Positions 18,084 through 27,826 of a stretch of 64,000 nt of DNA are shown one piece after another. Position numbers and translations under genes: made by a program. Position 1 is the stretch's first letter. Each line of letters starts with the position of its first letter. Location of the stretch: the NCBI RefSeq assembly GCF_004357905.1, contig NZ_SMTT01000004.1, positions 1 to 64,000 of the forward strand, read 5' to 3'. Under the pieces are notes generated by a model. The model was given only the letters and a program-made list of their open reading frames with translations. It did no database searches and was not told the DNA's origin. The stretch comes from Campylobacter lari (GTDB taxonomy: Bacteria; Campylobacterota; Campylobacteria; Campylobacterales; Campylobacteraceae).

Positions 18084-19286
18084 ATGAGTAGTATTTTATC
18101 GATTAAAGATATTGATCTTGCAAAGAAAAAAGTATTTATAAGATGTGATTTTAATGTTCCTCAAGATGAGTTTTTAAATATCACCGACGATCGTCGTATT
18201 CGCTCGGCCATCCCTACTATAAGGTATTGTTTAGATAATGGCTGTGCAGTTATTTTAGCTTCACATTTAGGGCGCCCAAAAGAGATAGCTTCAAAATACT
18301 CTTTAGAACCAGTTGCAAAAAGACTTGCACGCTTAATGACTAAAGAAGTCATCATGGCTAAAGATGTTATAGGCGAAGATGCAAAGAAAAAAGCTAGCGA
18401 ATTAAAGCCAAGTGAAATTTTGCTTTTAGAAAATTTACGCTTTGAAAAGGGTGAAACCAAAAATGATGAAAATTTAGCCAAAGAACTTGCTTCTATGGCT
18501 GATGTTTATATTAATGATGCTTTTGGGGTTTGTCATAGAGCCCATGCTAGCGTTGAAGCTATTACAAAATACTTTGATAATACAAACAAGGGTGCGGGAT
18601 TTTTACTCCAAAAAGAAATTGAGTTTGCAAGCAATCTTATCAAACACCCTGCACGTCCTTTTGTAGCCGTAGTAGGTGGTTCTAAAGTAAGTGGGAAATT
18701 ACAAGCTTTGACTAACTTACTTCCAAAAGTAGATAAATTAATCATAGGCGGGGGTATGGCCTTTACTTTCTTAAAAGCTCAAGGTTATGATATAGGAAAT
18801 TCTCTTTTAGAAGAAGATTTAATTGAAGAAGCAAATAAAATCTTACTCAAAGGTAAAAATCTAGGTGTAAAAATTTATCTTCCTGTGGATGTTACAGCAG
18901 CGCAAACTTGCTCTCAAGAAGCAGTAATGAAATACACTCCTGTGCAAGAAATTCCTGCAGGTTGGATGGGGCTTGATATAGGTCCTGCTAGTGTAAGGTT
19001 GTTTAAAGAAGCACTTTCTGATGCTCAAACTATATGGTGGAATGGACCTATGGGGGTTTTTGAAATTGATAAATTCTCAAAAGGTAGTATTAAAATGAGC
19101 CATTATATTAGCGAATCTCATGCAACAACTGTAATAGGTGGTGGCGATACTGCTGATGTTGTAGCAAGAGCAGGTGATGCTGATGAGATGACTTTCATTT
19201 CAACCGGTGGTGGAGCATCATTAGAACTTATAGAAGGAAAAGAACTTCCTGGGGTAAAACCTTTAACGATAAAGGACAATGAATGA
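18084..19286 (+). CDS. pgk: Phosphoglycerate kinase
   Basis: 400 residues, full length. Signatures are [10 protein letters not shown] (about 20-29), SHLGRPK near 60, [15 protein letters not shown] near 112, NGPMGVFE near 319 and GGGDTADV near 350. It exchanges phosphate between 1,3-bisphosphoglycerate and ADP in the cytoplasm. It overlaps tpiA by 4 bp, indicating translational coupling within the triose-phosphate operon. Confidence 0.97.
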   Translation: MSSILSIKDIDLAKKKVFIRCDFNVPQDEFLNITDDRRIRSAIPTIRYCLDNGCAVILASHLGRPKEIASKYSLEPVAKRLARLMTKEVIMAKDVIGEDAKKKASELKPSEILLLENLRFEKGETKNDENLAKELASMADVYINDAFGVCHRAHASVEAITKYFDNTNKGAGFLLQKEIEFASNLIKHPARPFVAVVGGSKVSGKLQALTNLLPKVDKLIIGGGMAFTFLKAQGYDIGNSLLEEDLIEEANKILLKGKNLGVKIYLPVDVTAAQTCSQEAVMKYTPVQEIPAGWMGLDIGPASVRLFKEALSDAQTIWWNGPMGVFEIDKFSKGSIKMSHYISESHATTVIGGGDTADVVARAGDADEMTFISTGGGASLELIEGKELPGVKPLTIKDNE

Positions 19287-19963
19287 TTTTTGCAGCAAAT
19301 TTAAAGTGCAATCATACAAGATCAAGCTTTGAACTTTATGCTCAAGAATTAAATCAAAATTTAAACAAAGAAGATGAAGTTTTCATCTTCCCTCCTAGTA
19401 TAGCTTTTTTAAAAGACAATTTTTCCTTTCAACAAGGCGCGCAAAATTTCTACCCTTGTGAAAATGGAGCATATACCGGAGAAATAGGTAAAATTCACTT
19501 GGAAGAATTTAATATCAAAAGTGTTTTAATAGGCCATTCTGAAAGAAGAGCTTTAAATGAAAATGAAAGCTTTTTAAAAGTAAAGTTTGATTTTGCAAAA
19601 AATCTTGATTTTAATATTATTTATTGTATAGGCGAAAGTTTAGAAACTAAGAATGCTAACGAAAGCTTGGATTTTTTAAAAAAACAAATAGAAAATATTG
19701 ACTTATCTTATAAAAAACTTATCATAGCATATGAGCCTATTTATTCTATAGGCACAGGAGTTAGTGCTAATCTTGATGATATTAATACCATACTTAATTT
19801 TTTAAGAGAATTTACTAACGCTAAGCTTTTATATGGTGGAAGTGTTAATCAAAGCAATGTTAAAGAAATTTGTGCTTTAAAAAATTGTGATGGAGTATTA
19901 ATAGGTTCAGCCGCATTAAATGCAAATGATTTTTTAAATATGATACAAATAGCCAAAGGTTAA
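19283..19963 (+). CDS. tpiA: Triosephosphate isomerase
   Basis: 226 residues, shorter than the usual 250 but typical for Campylobacterota. The N-terminal AANLKCNHT carries the catalytic Lys, IGHSERR (about 86-92) the catalytic His, and [11 protein letters not shown] near 150 the catalytic Glu. It interconverts dihydroxyacetone phosphate and glyceraldehyde-3-phosphate. It is fourth-last in the operon order gapA-pgk-tpiA-hydrogenase subunit, and the fabI gene that I recall next in C. jejuni is absent here. Confidence 0.95.
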   Translation: MIFAANLKCNHTRSSFELYAQELNQNLNKEDEVFIFPPSIAFLKDNFSFQQGAQNFYPCENGAYTGEIGKIHLEEFNIKSVLIGHSERRALNENESFLKVKFDFAKNLDFNIIYCIGESLETKNANESLDFLKKQIENIDLSYKKLIIAYEPIYSIGTGVSANLDDINTILNFLREFTNAKLLYGGSVNQSNVKEICALKNCDGVLIGSAALNANDFLNMIQIAKG

Positions 19964-19966
19964 AAA

Positions 19967-21601
19967 ATGTCTTTAAGCAATGAAGAATTAAAAAGCATAT
20001 TAGAGCATAAAATTGCTCTATTAGAAAACTCGCACAAAGAAGAGAAAAATATCTCATTAGAAGCCGTAAATTCCATCATTAAAATTTTAGGTTTGCCAAA
20101 TGATTTTGGCCCTTTAGCACATAGATATTTTCAACTTCACACCCCACCTAGTCTCATATGGCTTCATTTAAGTGAATGCACAGGGTGTAGTGAGAGTTTG
20201 CTTAGAACTTCATTGCCTGACTTTTTAGATCTGATTTTTGATTTCATTTCTTTAGAATATCATGAAACCTTTATGAGTGCAAGCGGACACCAAGCAGAAT
20301 CGCATTTAGAGGAAGTTTTAGAAAAAAAAGATTTTCTTTTGGCCGTTGAAGGCGGGGTTTGTGCTATAAATCCTTTTTATCTAACCATAGGGGCACATGG
20401 TGAAAACGGATATGAAATTTTACAAAAATGTGCCAAAAATGCTAAAACAATCTTTGCTATGGGAACTTGCTCAAGCTATGGAGGAATTCAAGCTGCACAT
20501 CCAAACCCTACCAAAAGCATAGGAATTTCTAAAGTCTTGGAAAAAAAAGTAATCAATATACCAGGTTGTCCTCCAAGTGATGTAAATATCATCGCAGCGC
20601 TTTGCTTTTATATATTATTTGAGCAAGACATGGCTTTAGATGAACAAAATAGACCTTTGGCTTTTTATGGTAAATGTTTGCATGATTTATGTGAAAGAAA
20701 AGCTAAATTTGAAGCAGGCAATTTTGCTCAAAGTTTTGATGATGAAAATATAAAACAAGGTTATTGTCTTTTTAAAGTAGGTTGTAAAGGACCTTATGCT
20801 TATAATAATTGCCCTAAGGTTAAATTTAACTCCAAAACCTCTTGGCCAGTAGCTGCAGGACATGGCTGTATTGCCTGTAGTGAAGAGAATTTTTGGGATG
20901 ATTTTGGTTTTTATGAAAAACCTATGAGCAATGAATTTGCTTATAATGATTTTTCTATTATATTAGATGATAAAATAATTCATAATAGCTCTAACAATGA
21001 GCTTAATTCAGATAATATTTTGTTAGATTTAGAAAGCGATATTAGTGGAATTTTTTATCAAAATGACACAAAGATTAATTTTTTAGACTTTAGTTTTGAA
21101 ACTAATCCTAAAGTTTTTTTAAATAATTTTGCAAAAACTAAAATGGCTATGACTTTAGTACAAAACTATCAAGAGCAATTTAAAACATATTATAATTTTA
21201 TACAAGAAAATTATGATGATGAAAGCAAAATTAGCAATAATATCTTAGATTTATTTTATTTTATATATCCTTTTATTAGCGGAAAAAAATTAAGCCATTT
21301 AGATGAGTTTTTAGATCTTGCTTTAGCTTATAAGTTCAAACATCCTAGCAAATTTGATTTTAAAACTACCATTAATGAACAAGCAAAGCTTGATGTTTCT
21401 AAGTCAATGCGTATGCCTTTGATTTATATTTTAGGTGGTTTAGATAAAGAAGCTATTGCTTTTGGATTGATTTTTTCTTTAAAAGAAAATTTAAAACAGG
21501 CTTTAAAAGCATGTAAAAATATACATAACAAAAAACAAATTTTAATACACTCAAATAATGAAAAAATACTAAAATTATTTTGGGATTTAACGAGTGTTTA
21601 A
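19967..21601 (+). CDS. Orphan NiFe-hydrogenase small-subunit-like protein with C-terminal extension
   Basis: 544 residues. Residues about 60-330 are a classic NiFe-hydrogenase small subunit with the iron-sulfur ligands in place: CTGC at 71-74, MGTCSSYGG near 165, PGCPPS near 197, the distal-cluster His/Cys segment HDLCERKAKF, then GYCLFKVGCKGPYAYNNCP and HGCIACSEENFWD. There is no Tat signal, so it stays in the cytoplasm. About 200 residues follow that I do not recognise. No large subunit or maturation gene lies nearby. Position matches Cj1399c (HydA2). It may be an electron-transfer protein rather than half of a hydrogenase. It closes the gapA operon, three bases after tpiA. Confidence 0.8.
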   Translation: MSLSNEELKSILEHKIALLENSHKEEKNISLEAVNSIIKILGLPNDFGPLAHRYFQLHTPPSLIWLHLSECTGCSESLLRTSLPDFLDLIFDFISLEYHETFMSASGHQAESHLEEVLEKKDFLLAVEGGVCAINPFYLTIGAHGENGYEILQKCAKNAKTIFAMGTCSSYGGIQAAHPNPTKSIGISKVLEKKVINIPGCPPSDVNIIAALCFYILFEQDMALDEQNRPLAFYGKCLHDLCERKAKFEAGNFAQSFDDENIKQGYCLFKVGCKGPYAYNNCPKVKFNSKTSWPVAAGHGCIACSEENFWDDFGFYEKPMSNEFAYNDFSIILDDKIIHNSSNNELNSDNILLDLESDISGIFYQNDTKINFLDFSFETNPKVFLNNFAKTKMAMTLVQNYQEQFKTYYNFIQENYDDESKISNNILDLFYFIYPFISGKKLSHLDEFLDLALAYKFKHPSKFDFKTTINEQAKLDVSKSMRMPLIYILGGLDKEAIAFGLIFSLKENLKQALKACKNIHNKKQILIHSNNEKILKLFWDLTSV

Positions 21602-21638
21602 AGACTTAATGATAAAATATTTATCTCCCTAGTATTTG

Positions 21639-21670
21639 AAATTTGCAAAGCTTAAAAACTTTGCAAATTT
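21639..21670 (+). terminator. Terminator-like hairpin after the hydrogenase-subunit gene
   Basis: A perfect 12-bp stem (AAATTTGCAAAG / CTTTGCAAATTT) with an 8-base loop; the T run partly lies in the stem. It ends the gapA transcription unit just before a FliA-type promoter. Confidence 0.7.
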
Positions 21671-21671
21671 A

Positions 21672-21698
21672 TTTAAGATTTAGTTATTTTGACGATAT
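21672..21698 (+). promoter_or_regulatory. Candidate sigma-28 (FliA) promoter
   Basis: TTTAAG, 15 bases, then CGATAT, 28 bases before the ATG at 21727. CGATAT is the -10 type of Campylobacter FliA promoters, and the same box occurs before flgM in this window. Confidence 0.7.
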
Positions 21699-21726
21699 AA
21701 CTTTATCTTGATTTGAAAGGAACATT

Positions 21727-22275
21727 ATGCAAATTTCTAGCTACAACTCTCAAAATTTTTCTATGGATATAAAAACAAAAAATGGCAATCATCTTTCTTT
21801 TTCTATGTACGATAAAAAAGAAGCAAAATTAGATAAAGATGGAAATTCAGCATCTTTGAGTTTAAGAAATCAATTTGGTTTTTCGTTTTCATATAGTGGC
21901 ACAAAACTTTCGCAAGAAGAAATTGAAGAAATTAAAGAAGCAGTAGCCAAAGTACAGCCTCAAATTGATGAATTTATGAAAAACTCAAGAGTAGGAACCT
22001 TAAAGCCAAAAGAGCTTATCACCACTGCGATGAAAATTGGCGATGCTCTGCCTATACCAAAAAATGAAGAGCATAAAAAAGCAACCTTGCATGAGTTATT
22101 TAATATTATGGATAAAAGTTTAAATAAAGAAATGACAAAAACTGATCTTGAAGATATTAAAAAACAGATTTTCCAAGATAGTGCTAAATTATTAGAAGAA
22201 ATTTGGAAGCAATATAACAATCAAGAAAAGAAAAAAGAAGAAGAAAATAATAAAGAATTTGGATTTTACGCTTAA
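21727..22275 (+). CDS. Hypothetical protein under a FliA-type promoter (Cj1450-like)
   Basis: 182 residues, soluble, without signal peptide. An N-terminal half rich in beta-prone Ser/Phe/Tyr (MQISSYNSQNFSMDIK) is followed by a helical, charged half ending in a Lys/Glu-rich tail. I do not recognise a domain. The position before dUTPase matches Cj1450, which I recall being annotated as a nucleotide-binding protein; no Walker motif is visible here. The promoter type suggests expression with late flagellar genes, so a role linked to motility or colonisation is possible. Confidence 0.7.
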   Translation: MQISSYNSQNFSMDIKTKNGNHLSFSMYDKKEAKLDKDGNSASLSLRNQFGFSFSYSGTKLSQEEIEEIKEAVAKVQPQIDEFMKNSRVGTLKPKELITTAMKIGDALPIPKNEEHKKATLHELFNIMDKSLNKEMTKTDLEDIKKQIFQDSAKLLEEIWKQYNNQEKKKEEENNKEFGFYA

Positions 22276-22287
22276 GAAGGAAAATAA

Positions 22288-22980
22288 ATGCAAGTAAAAG
22301 ATATTTTAAAAAGCATGCTAGAACTCCAGCAAAAATTAAATGATGATACTAATGGTATAGGATGGGAAAATGGCTATACCAAAGAAGGTAAATTAATTAG
22401 CTTTAGAAGATGCATTTATATGGAGTGTGCTGAACTTATTGACTCTTTTGCTTGGAAGCATTGGAAAAGTATACACACTCCTGCAAACTGGGATAATGTA
22501 TGTATTGAAATAGTAGATATATGGCATTTTATCTTGAGTTTAATTTTAGAAGAATACAAAGAAAAACAAATTAATGATAAAAATTTCATAGCAGAAGAAG
22601 TTTCTTCTGTAAGTTTTTTTGATGATTTTTGCAAAGAAACTTCTAATCCAAATGAAGCAGATATTTATGGAATTTTAAATGATATTGAGCTTATTATCCA
22701 TAAATGCAGTGGATTTGATTATGATTTAGGTGAGCTTTTAAGTGTCTATTTTATTCTAGCTAGAAAATGTGGCTTAAATTTCTTTAAACTTTACAAAACA
22801 TATATTGGAAAAAATATTTTAAATCAATTCAGACAAGAAAATGGCTATAAAGAAGGCACATATAAAAAAACATGGAATGGTGTAGAAGATAATGAAGTTT
22901 TAAATCAAATTTTAAAAGAAACCTTAGATTATAAAGAAATTTACAAAAAACTTCAAAATTATTACGATGAATTAAAATGA
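22288..22980 (+). CDS. dut: Dimeric dUTPase
   Basis: 230 residues of the all-alpha dimeric dUTPase (MazG-related) type, not the common trimeric type. Acidic metal-binding motifs are visible in YMECAELIDSFAWKHWK (about 44-60) and CIEIVDIWHF near 71. It hydrolyses dUTP to dUMP, keeping uracil out of DNA and feeding dTMP synthesis. It lies 12 bases after the preceding gene and overlaps the next by 4 bp. Confidence 0.9.
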   Translation: MQVKDILKSMLELQQKLNDDTNGIGWENGYTKEGKLISFRRCIYMECAELIDSFAWKHWKSIHTPANWDNVCIEIVDIWHFILSLILEEYKEKQINDKNFIAEEVSSVSFFDDFCKETSNPNEADIYGILNDIELIIHKCSGFDYDLGELLSVYFILARKCGLNFFKLYKTYIGKNILNQFRQENGYKEGTYKKTWNGVEDNEVLNQILKETLDYKEIYKKLQNYYDELK

Positions 22981-23687
22981 ATATTTTATATCTAAGCTTG
23001 CAAAATTTTTTTAGTAAACCTTTTTTAAAATTTTCTTTTTTGCCTTTTTTTGTTAGTTTAATTATTTTAGCCTTGCTTGTATTCTACACCTATGATATCT
23101 TTTTTTCTTATATTGAAGATGTCATTAGCGGAACTTTCATGGCTTGGTTTTTTAGCTTTTCCATAGTACAATTTTCACTTACATTTTTGAGTGCCATAGG
23201 TGGATTTTTCATAGTAGTTTTTGCCTCAGTATTTTTATCCATGCTAATTATTTCTTTTTTAACGCCTTATATAGTAAAAAAAATAAATCAAAAATACTAC
23301 AACTATTTCATACAAAAAGAAGTAAATTCTTTAGAAGTTTTACTCAAAACATTTAAATTTATATTGACTTTTTGCGTATTATTTATAATCGCTACTTTTT
23401 TACTAATCATACCTTTTATAAGTATTGTGATTTATTATGGAGTTTTTTATTATTTATTTCATAAACTTTTACTCTTAGATGTATTAAGCAATGTCTTGGA
23501 TAAAAATTCTTTTAATAATTTTTATAAGAACTCTTCACCTTTGAACTTTAAAATAAGTACTTTAATATTTTTTATTTTATCAAGCATTCCTTTACTTGGA
23601 CTATTTTTACAAGTATTTTATGTAATTTTTTTAACTCATTTGAGTTACCAAAAGATCTTAAATTTAGAAGCTAAAAATAATGGATGA
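22977..23687 (+). CDS. EI24/CysZ-like integral membrane protein
   Basis: 236 residues with about five to six long hydrophobic segments and little charge. The arrangement (helix pair near 20-45, a long helix region 60-100, a middle pair near 125-160 and a last one near 195-220) fits EI24 domain proteins. The position matches Cj1452. Transport or an envelope role is possible; nothing specific can be read. It overlaps dut by 4 bp and the next gene by 8 bp. Confidence 0.65.
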   Translation: MNILYLSLQNFFSKPFLKFSFLPFFVSLIILALLVFYTYDIFFSYIEDVISGTFMAWFFSFSIVQFSLTFLSAIGGFFIVVFASVFLSMLIISFLTPYIVKKINQKYYNYFIQKEVNSLEVLLKTFKFILTFCVLFIIATFLLIIPFISIVIYYGVFYYLFHKLLLLDVLSNVLDKNSFNNFYKNSSPLNFKISTLIFFILSSIPLLGLFLQVFYVIFLTHLSYQKILNLEAKNNG

Positions 23688-24084
23688 GAGAATTAAAAAA
23701 TTCATTCATTCTCAAAAACTCTTAACCTTGAGCGTGCAAGATAATGATGAAATATATTGCGCAAGTTGCTATTATGCTTTTGATGATAAAAATCTTGCAT
23801 TGATTTTTGCTAGCGAAGAACATACTAAACACATTCAGCTTTCTTATAAAAATCCAAAAGTAGGAGTTAATATAGCACTAGATACAAATATTATCAATCT
23901 TATTAAAGGAGTGCAAATTAAAGCTATTTTTAGAAAAGCTACCGCAGAACAAGAAAAAATATATTATGAAAAATTTCCCTTTGCAAAACTTGCAAAAGCT
24001 TGTATTTTTACTCTAAATATACAATGGGCAAAATATACCGATAATAAAATTCTACTTTCTAAAAAATTAGAATTTTTTATTTAA
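23680..24084 (+). CDS. FMN-binding split-barrel protein (YhbP/PNPOx-like)
   Basis: 134 residues with the pattern of small flavin split-barrel proteins: KFIHSQKLLTLSVQDNDEIY at the N-terminus, then LALIFASEEHTKHIQL and NPKVGVNIALDT. Members bind FMN or haem; the substrate is not known. It is the last gene of the four-gene unit starting at 21727. The next 130 bases are very AT-rich with no other feature that I can support. Confidence 0.65.
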   Translation: MDERIKKFIHSQKLLTLSVQDNDEIYCASCYYAFDDKNLALIFASEEHTKHIQLSYKNPKVGVNIALDTNIINLIKGVQIKAIFRKATAEQEKIYYEKFPFAKLAKACIFTLNIQWAKYTDNKILLSKKLEFFI

Positions 24085-24214
24085 AAATATCCTAAAAATA
24101 TAATATTTTTTAATAAAAATTAATTTTTTTATAATTTTTTAAATATTTTTTTAATAAAATTATACAAACCATCATAATCATAAAGTCAAATATTGACTTT
24201 GTCAAGGAGAAAAA

Positions 24215-26212
24215 ATGCTCTCTTCTATTAAGAAATACCTACTAGGTAATTTTTCCAACAAAATAGCTTTCTTAGTTTGTATTTTTGTTGTAGTTTTGCT
24301 ATGTGTTTTAGGTTTTTTTAATTATGTTAAATCTAAATCCAATAGCCATACACTGTTAGTTCAGTTTCAACAAAAGGTTGCTTTTGATGTGAGTAAAAGA
24401 TTTGATTTATACGCAAGCGATAGGCGCAATATGATCAATTCTTTAACAAAATACATCAAAGAAAATAAAAATAATCTAAATTCAATACAATATACTAGTT
24501 TATTAAATTCTATAGGAAATTCTTTGGGTTTTGATTTAACCTATGTGGGTTTTGAAGATGGAACTATATTTAGATCAAATGGCAATAATCAAACTCCAGA
24601 AAGTGGTTATGATCCTAGATCTAGAGGATGGTATAAAGAAGCCAAGGGAAAAAGAGAGTTAATTGTCACAGATCCTTACATATCATCTAGTATGCAAAAA
24701 CCAACCATTTCTTATGCTAGTCCTATTATAGACAATGGAAAAGTTATAGGTGTAGTTGCTGCTGATTATGATTTGAAAAAATTCTCAGAAGAAGTTTTGG
24801 CTATAGGTAAAACACCTTATTCACATGCTGCTGTTTTAGCTGATGATGGAACTTATCTTTTTCATACCGATTCTTCCAAAATCTTAACCTCAACTAATAT
24901 TAGTAAAGATATTATTTCAAATTATTTTAAAACAACTGAAGGTGCAAACAAAGGTCTTTCTAGGGATATTTTCAAAATTCAAACTAAGGAAGAAGGGATC
25001 AAAGCTTTAATTTGTAATGGTAGTATCAATCCAAAATATACTATTTGCTCTATAGCTGATTATGATTTTTACAGCGATACAGCTAAACAAACATTGATGG
25101 AACAAATTATTATTTCCTTAATTGCTATTTTTATTACTTTGATTTTTATTAGAATAATCATTTCTTATAATCTTAAGCCAATTGCTATTATATCTTCAGG
25201 CTTGCATAATTTCTTTAACTATTTAAATCATAAAGACATTCATTCACACCCTATTAAACTAAAAACTCAAGATGAATTTGGGAAAATGGCAGATGAGATT
25301 AACGAAAATATCAATATCATCAAAGAAGCTCTAAGCAAAGACGCAAAAGCTATTGAAGAATCTGTAAATGTTGCTAGAAAAATAGAAACAGGTGAGCTTA
25401 ATTTACACATTAGCTCTCATGCTAACAATCCACAAATTCAAGAACTCATAGATGTTTTAAATAAAATGCTTGATACTTTACAACAAAAAATTGGTAATAA
25501 TTTAAACGAAATTCAAGCGGTATTTGATAGTTATAAACAATTAGATTTTACTGCAGCTATTAATACCCCAAAAGGCGATGTTGAAAAAGCAATCAATGCT
25601 CTTGGGAATGAAATCAAAAACATGCTTTCAAAATCACTAAACCAAGGTGAGTTATTAAATCAAAAAGCTGAAGCACTCAAACAAAGTATGCATGAACTTA
25701 CAAATGATGCCACACATCAAACCTCATCATTACAAGAAAGTGCAAGAGCTTTAGAGCAAATGAATTCAACTATGAGTGAAATTTCTATCAAAGCACAAGA
25801 TGTAGTTAAACAAAGTAATGATATTAAAAGTGTTACCACTATGATTTCAGATATTGCTGATCAAATTAACCTACTTGCATTAAATGCAGCTATTGAAGCA
25901 GCTCGTGCAGGAGAACATGGTCGTGGCTTTGCTGTTGTTGCTGATGAAGTTAGAAACTTAGCAGAAAGAACTCAAAAGTCTTTAGGTGAGATTGAAGCTA
26001 ATACTAATATCTTAGCCCAGTCTATAAATGATATGGGTGAAGCTATAAAGGAAGAAGCTAATGATATTAGCCAAATTAATGAGTCAGTGGCTACTATAGA
26101 AAAACTTACACAACAAAATTCTCAAACAGCAATACATACAAATGCTATTGCAAATGAAGTAGATTCTTTAGCACAAGATATATTAAGTGAAACAAAAAAA
26201 AGAAAATTTTAA
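24215..26212 (+). CDS. Methyl-accepting chemotaxis protein with amino-acid-type dCache sensor
   Basis: 665 residues, complete. A first membrane helix (about 18-38), periplasmic double-Cache domain (about 45-285), second helix (about 292-315), HAMP-like linker and a cytoplasmic signalling hairpin with the conserved tip segment [20 protein letters not shown] near 560. The sensor has Y132-x4-R137-x-W139-Y140, Y155 and D184, the dCache_1 amino-acid motif. Ligand binding would be relayed through CheW and CheA to the flagellar motor. An AAGGAG site precedes the start. It is flanked by genes from different C. jejuni loci. Confidence 0.93.
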   Translation: MLSSIKKYLLGNFSNKIAFLVCIFVVVLLCVLGFFNYVKSKSNSHTLLVQFQQKVAFDVSKRFDLYASDRRNMINSLTKYIKENKNNLNSIQYTSLLNSIGNSLGFDLTYVGFEDGTIFRSNGNNQTPESGYDPRSRGWYKEAKGKRELIVTDPYISSSMQKPTISYASPIIDNGKVIGVVAADYDLKKFSEEVLAIGKTPYSHAAVLADDGTYLFHTDSSKILTSTNISKDIISNYFKTTEGANKGLSRDIFKIQTKEEGIKALICNGSINPKYTICSIADYDFYSDTAKQTLMEQIIISLIAIFITLIFIRIIISYNLKPIAIISSGLHNFFNYLNHKDIHSHPIKLKTQDEFGKMADEINENINIIKEALSKDAKAIEESVNVARKIETGELNLHISSHANNPQIQELIDVLNKMLDTLQQKIGNNLNEIQAVFDSYKQLDFTAAINTPKGDVEKAINALGNEIKNMLSKSLNQGELLNQKAEALKQSMHELTNDATHQTSSLQESARALEQMNSTMSEISIKAQDVVKQSNDIKSVTTMISDIADQINLLALNAAIEAARAGEHGRGFAVVADEVRNLAERTQKSLGEIEANTNILAQSINDMGEAIKEEANDISQINESVATIEKLTQQNSQTAIHTNAIANEVDSLAQDILSETKKRKF

Positions 26213-26232
26213 AAGATGCCTTTTTGGCATCT
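26213..26232 (-). terminator. Terminator after fldA
   Basis: A 7-bp stem (AGATGCC / GGCATCT) with a 5-base loop, followed by a short T run on the minus strand. It lies between the convergent chemoreceptor and fldA and may serve both. Confidence 0.6.
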
Positions 26233-26236
26233 AGAT

Positions 26237-26728
26237 TTAAGAAAAAGAAGGTTTAATTTGTTCTAACCAAGCATCAATTCTACTTTCGGTTAAATCCTCA
26301 TGGTTATCATTATCTAATGCAAGCCCTACAAATTTATCTCCTTCTACCGCATCACTTGATTCAAAAGTATAACCACCTGTAGAAACTGAACCTACTAAAT
26401 TTGCACCTGCTGCTTTTAAAGCCTGAGCAAGTTTTCCCATAGCACTACAATATGTATCTGAGTAGCTTTCACTATCTCCCATACCAAAAACTGCAACGGT
26501 TTTTCCACTAAGATTTAAAGCTGAAAAATCAAAACTATCCCAATCATCTTGAAAATCTCCACTTCCCCAAGTAGAAGTTCCGCAGATTAATTTATCATAA
26601 GAATTGATTTTTTCTGCATTAATATCTGCAATATTTAACACATCTGAAATTCCTAATTTTTGAGCGATCATATTTGCCGCACCTTCGGTATTTCCCATAG
26701 AGCTACCATAAATTACTGCTACTGACAT
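26237..26728 (-). CDS. fldA: Flavodoxin
   Basis: 163 residues. The FMN phosphate loop is YGSSMGNTE (residues 8-16), with FMN-flanking segments STWGSGDFQDDWDSF and FGMGDSESY. In Campylobacter and Helicobacter flavodoxin takes electrons from pyruvate:flavodoxin oxidoreductase, encoded here at 42431-45985, and passes them to the respiratory chain. It follows the gene at 26729 directly, so it is probably translated from the same message. The Fur-like promoter upstream of the operon would suit iron-responsive control. Confidence 0.95.
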   Translation of the reverse strand: MSVAVIYGSSMGNTEGAANMIAQKLGISDVLNIADINAEKINSYDKLICGTSTWGSGDFQDDWDSFDFSALNLSGKTVAVFGMGDSESYSDTYCSAMGKLAQALKAAGANLVGSVSTGGYTFESSDAVEGDKFVGLALDNDNHEDLTESRIDAWLEQIKPSFS

Positions 26729-27421
26729 TTAACATCTCCTTAAAATTTGATTATTAATAGTATAGGGAACTAATTTTAGCAAAGTTTTGTTATTTTCACA
26801 TAAATTATGTCTTATTTCTTTATGTTGAGTAAAATTTTTATTTCTTGGATACACAATATAAAATATTTCAAAAACATTTTTTTTGATAATTTGCAAAGCT
26901 AAATTTATATCCTTTTTATTATCTTCAAAAAAAGAAGGCATAATAGCCATTTTATCATTGATAATAATGATATTTTCTTGAATATCTACCCTAGCCTTTA
27001 CATTGCTTTTACAAATTTTATCATATACAAAAGACTCAAAAGCCACCTGTGGATCTAAGATAAAATTTGATGACATAAAAACATTTTGTATTAATCTAGC
27101 TAAAGCATATTTTGGCATCTTTGCTTCAAGCTGTAATTTATTTAAATTTCCTTCTTTATATGCTTTGATGATTTTATGAGAATATGGACAAAATTGTTTT
27201 ATTTTACTAAATTTCAAAACCCTTTCTGTGATCATATTTTGGATTTTTAACTCAAAAATATTTCTTAAACTAGTAGCTTTTTTTGCATAAATATAAGGTA
27301 TTTTTAGATCATTTTCCACCAAAGAATTATACAAATTTAAAAAAATAAAATTAATATTTTCTTGTTCTAAATCTCTAAATATTTTAGGTACCAAATCCTC
27401 TTTGTTATTAAAACCAAACAT
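26729..27421 (-). CDS. Conserved hypothetical protein (Cj1383c-like)
   Basis: 230 residues from the ATG at 27421, which follows the previous stop by one base and has AAGG at good spacing; a longer frame would overlap the upstream gene. It is soluble, without signal peptide, with Cys and basic residues (KIKQFCPYSHKIIKAYKEGN near the middle). I do not recognise a domain. It lies between a DUF2325 gene and fldA, as in C. jejuni, suggesting an iron- or redox-linked role. Confidence 0.75.
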   Translation of the reverse strand: MFGFNNKEDLVPKIFRDLEQENINFIFLNLYNSLVENDLKIPYIYAKKATSLRNIFELKIQNMITERVLKFSKIKQFCPYSHKIIKAYKEGNLNKLQLEAKMPKYALARLIQNVFMSSNFILDPQVAFESFVYDKICKSNVKARVDIQENIIIINDKMAIMPSFFEDNKKDINLALQIIKKNVFEIFYIVYPRNKNFTQHKEIRHNLCENNKTLLKLVPYTINNQILRRC

Positions 27422-27422
27422 A

Positions 27423-27740
27423 TTATGCCTTTTTTGTACATTCATAAGTTTGTTCAAGACCAAAAACCTTGCAATATTCGCAATATACACAACTCACACT
27501 GCGTTTAGCACAAACCAAAGGTATATTGCGTTTTTTTGCCTCTGTTTTAATTTTTTTCATGGTGTTGTGATTTAAAAAACTAGTAAGCATGACTATGCAT
27601 TCAGTATTTTGTGGAATGGGTTTTCTATTTACCCTATTTTCATTTCTAGCATCCCAATGCTCTATACTTTTTGCGCCTAAATTTGTCAAAACTGCCTTAA
27701 TTGGAGTAATTTCATCTGCACCTATAACCAAAACTGACAT
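27423..27740 (-). CDS. DUF2325 family protein (Cj1384c-like)
   Basis: 105 residues. MSVLVIGADEITPIKAVL at the start and CIVMLTSFLNHNTMKKIKTE in the middle are typical of DUF2325, a Rossmann-like small protein. The C-terminal part has a Cys cluster, CAKRSVSCVYCEYC, which could bind metal or act as a redox sensor (inference). First gene of the unit leading to fldA. AAAGGA precedes the start. Confidence 0.8.
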   Translation of the reverse strand: MSVLVIGADEITPIKAVLTNLGAKSIEHWDARNENRVNRKPIPQNTECIVMLTSFLNHNTMKKIKTEAKKRNIPLVCAKRSVSCVYCEYCKVFGLEQTYECTKKA

Positions 27741-27762
27741 TGAGCTTTCCTTTTATAAAAAT

Positions 27763-27778
27763 GATAATTGTTATTATA
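27763..27778 (-). promoter_or_regulatory. Promoter with overlapping Fur/PerR-like inverted repeat
   Basis: On the minus strand TATAAT (27778-27773) is the -10 box. Just downstream, at 27775-27763, lies a 6-1-6 inverted repeat close to the Fur core (GATAAT-T-GTTATT as read on the plus strand). Confidence 0.5.
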
Positions 27779-27801
27779 ATTTATAAAAGATAAATTTTAA
27801 C

Positions 27802-27816
27802 TGATACTCAATATCA
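27802..27816. promoter_or_regulatory. Fur-box-like palindrome
   Basis: TGATACTCAATATCA is a 7-1-7 palindrome that differs at two positions from TGATAAT-N-ATTATCA. It lies upstream of the -10 box at 27773, around the -35 region. Confidence 0.5.
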
Positions 27817-27826
27817 ATTTTTAAAA

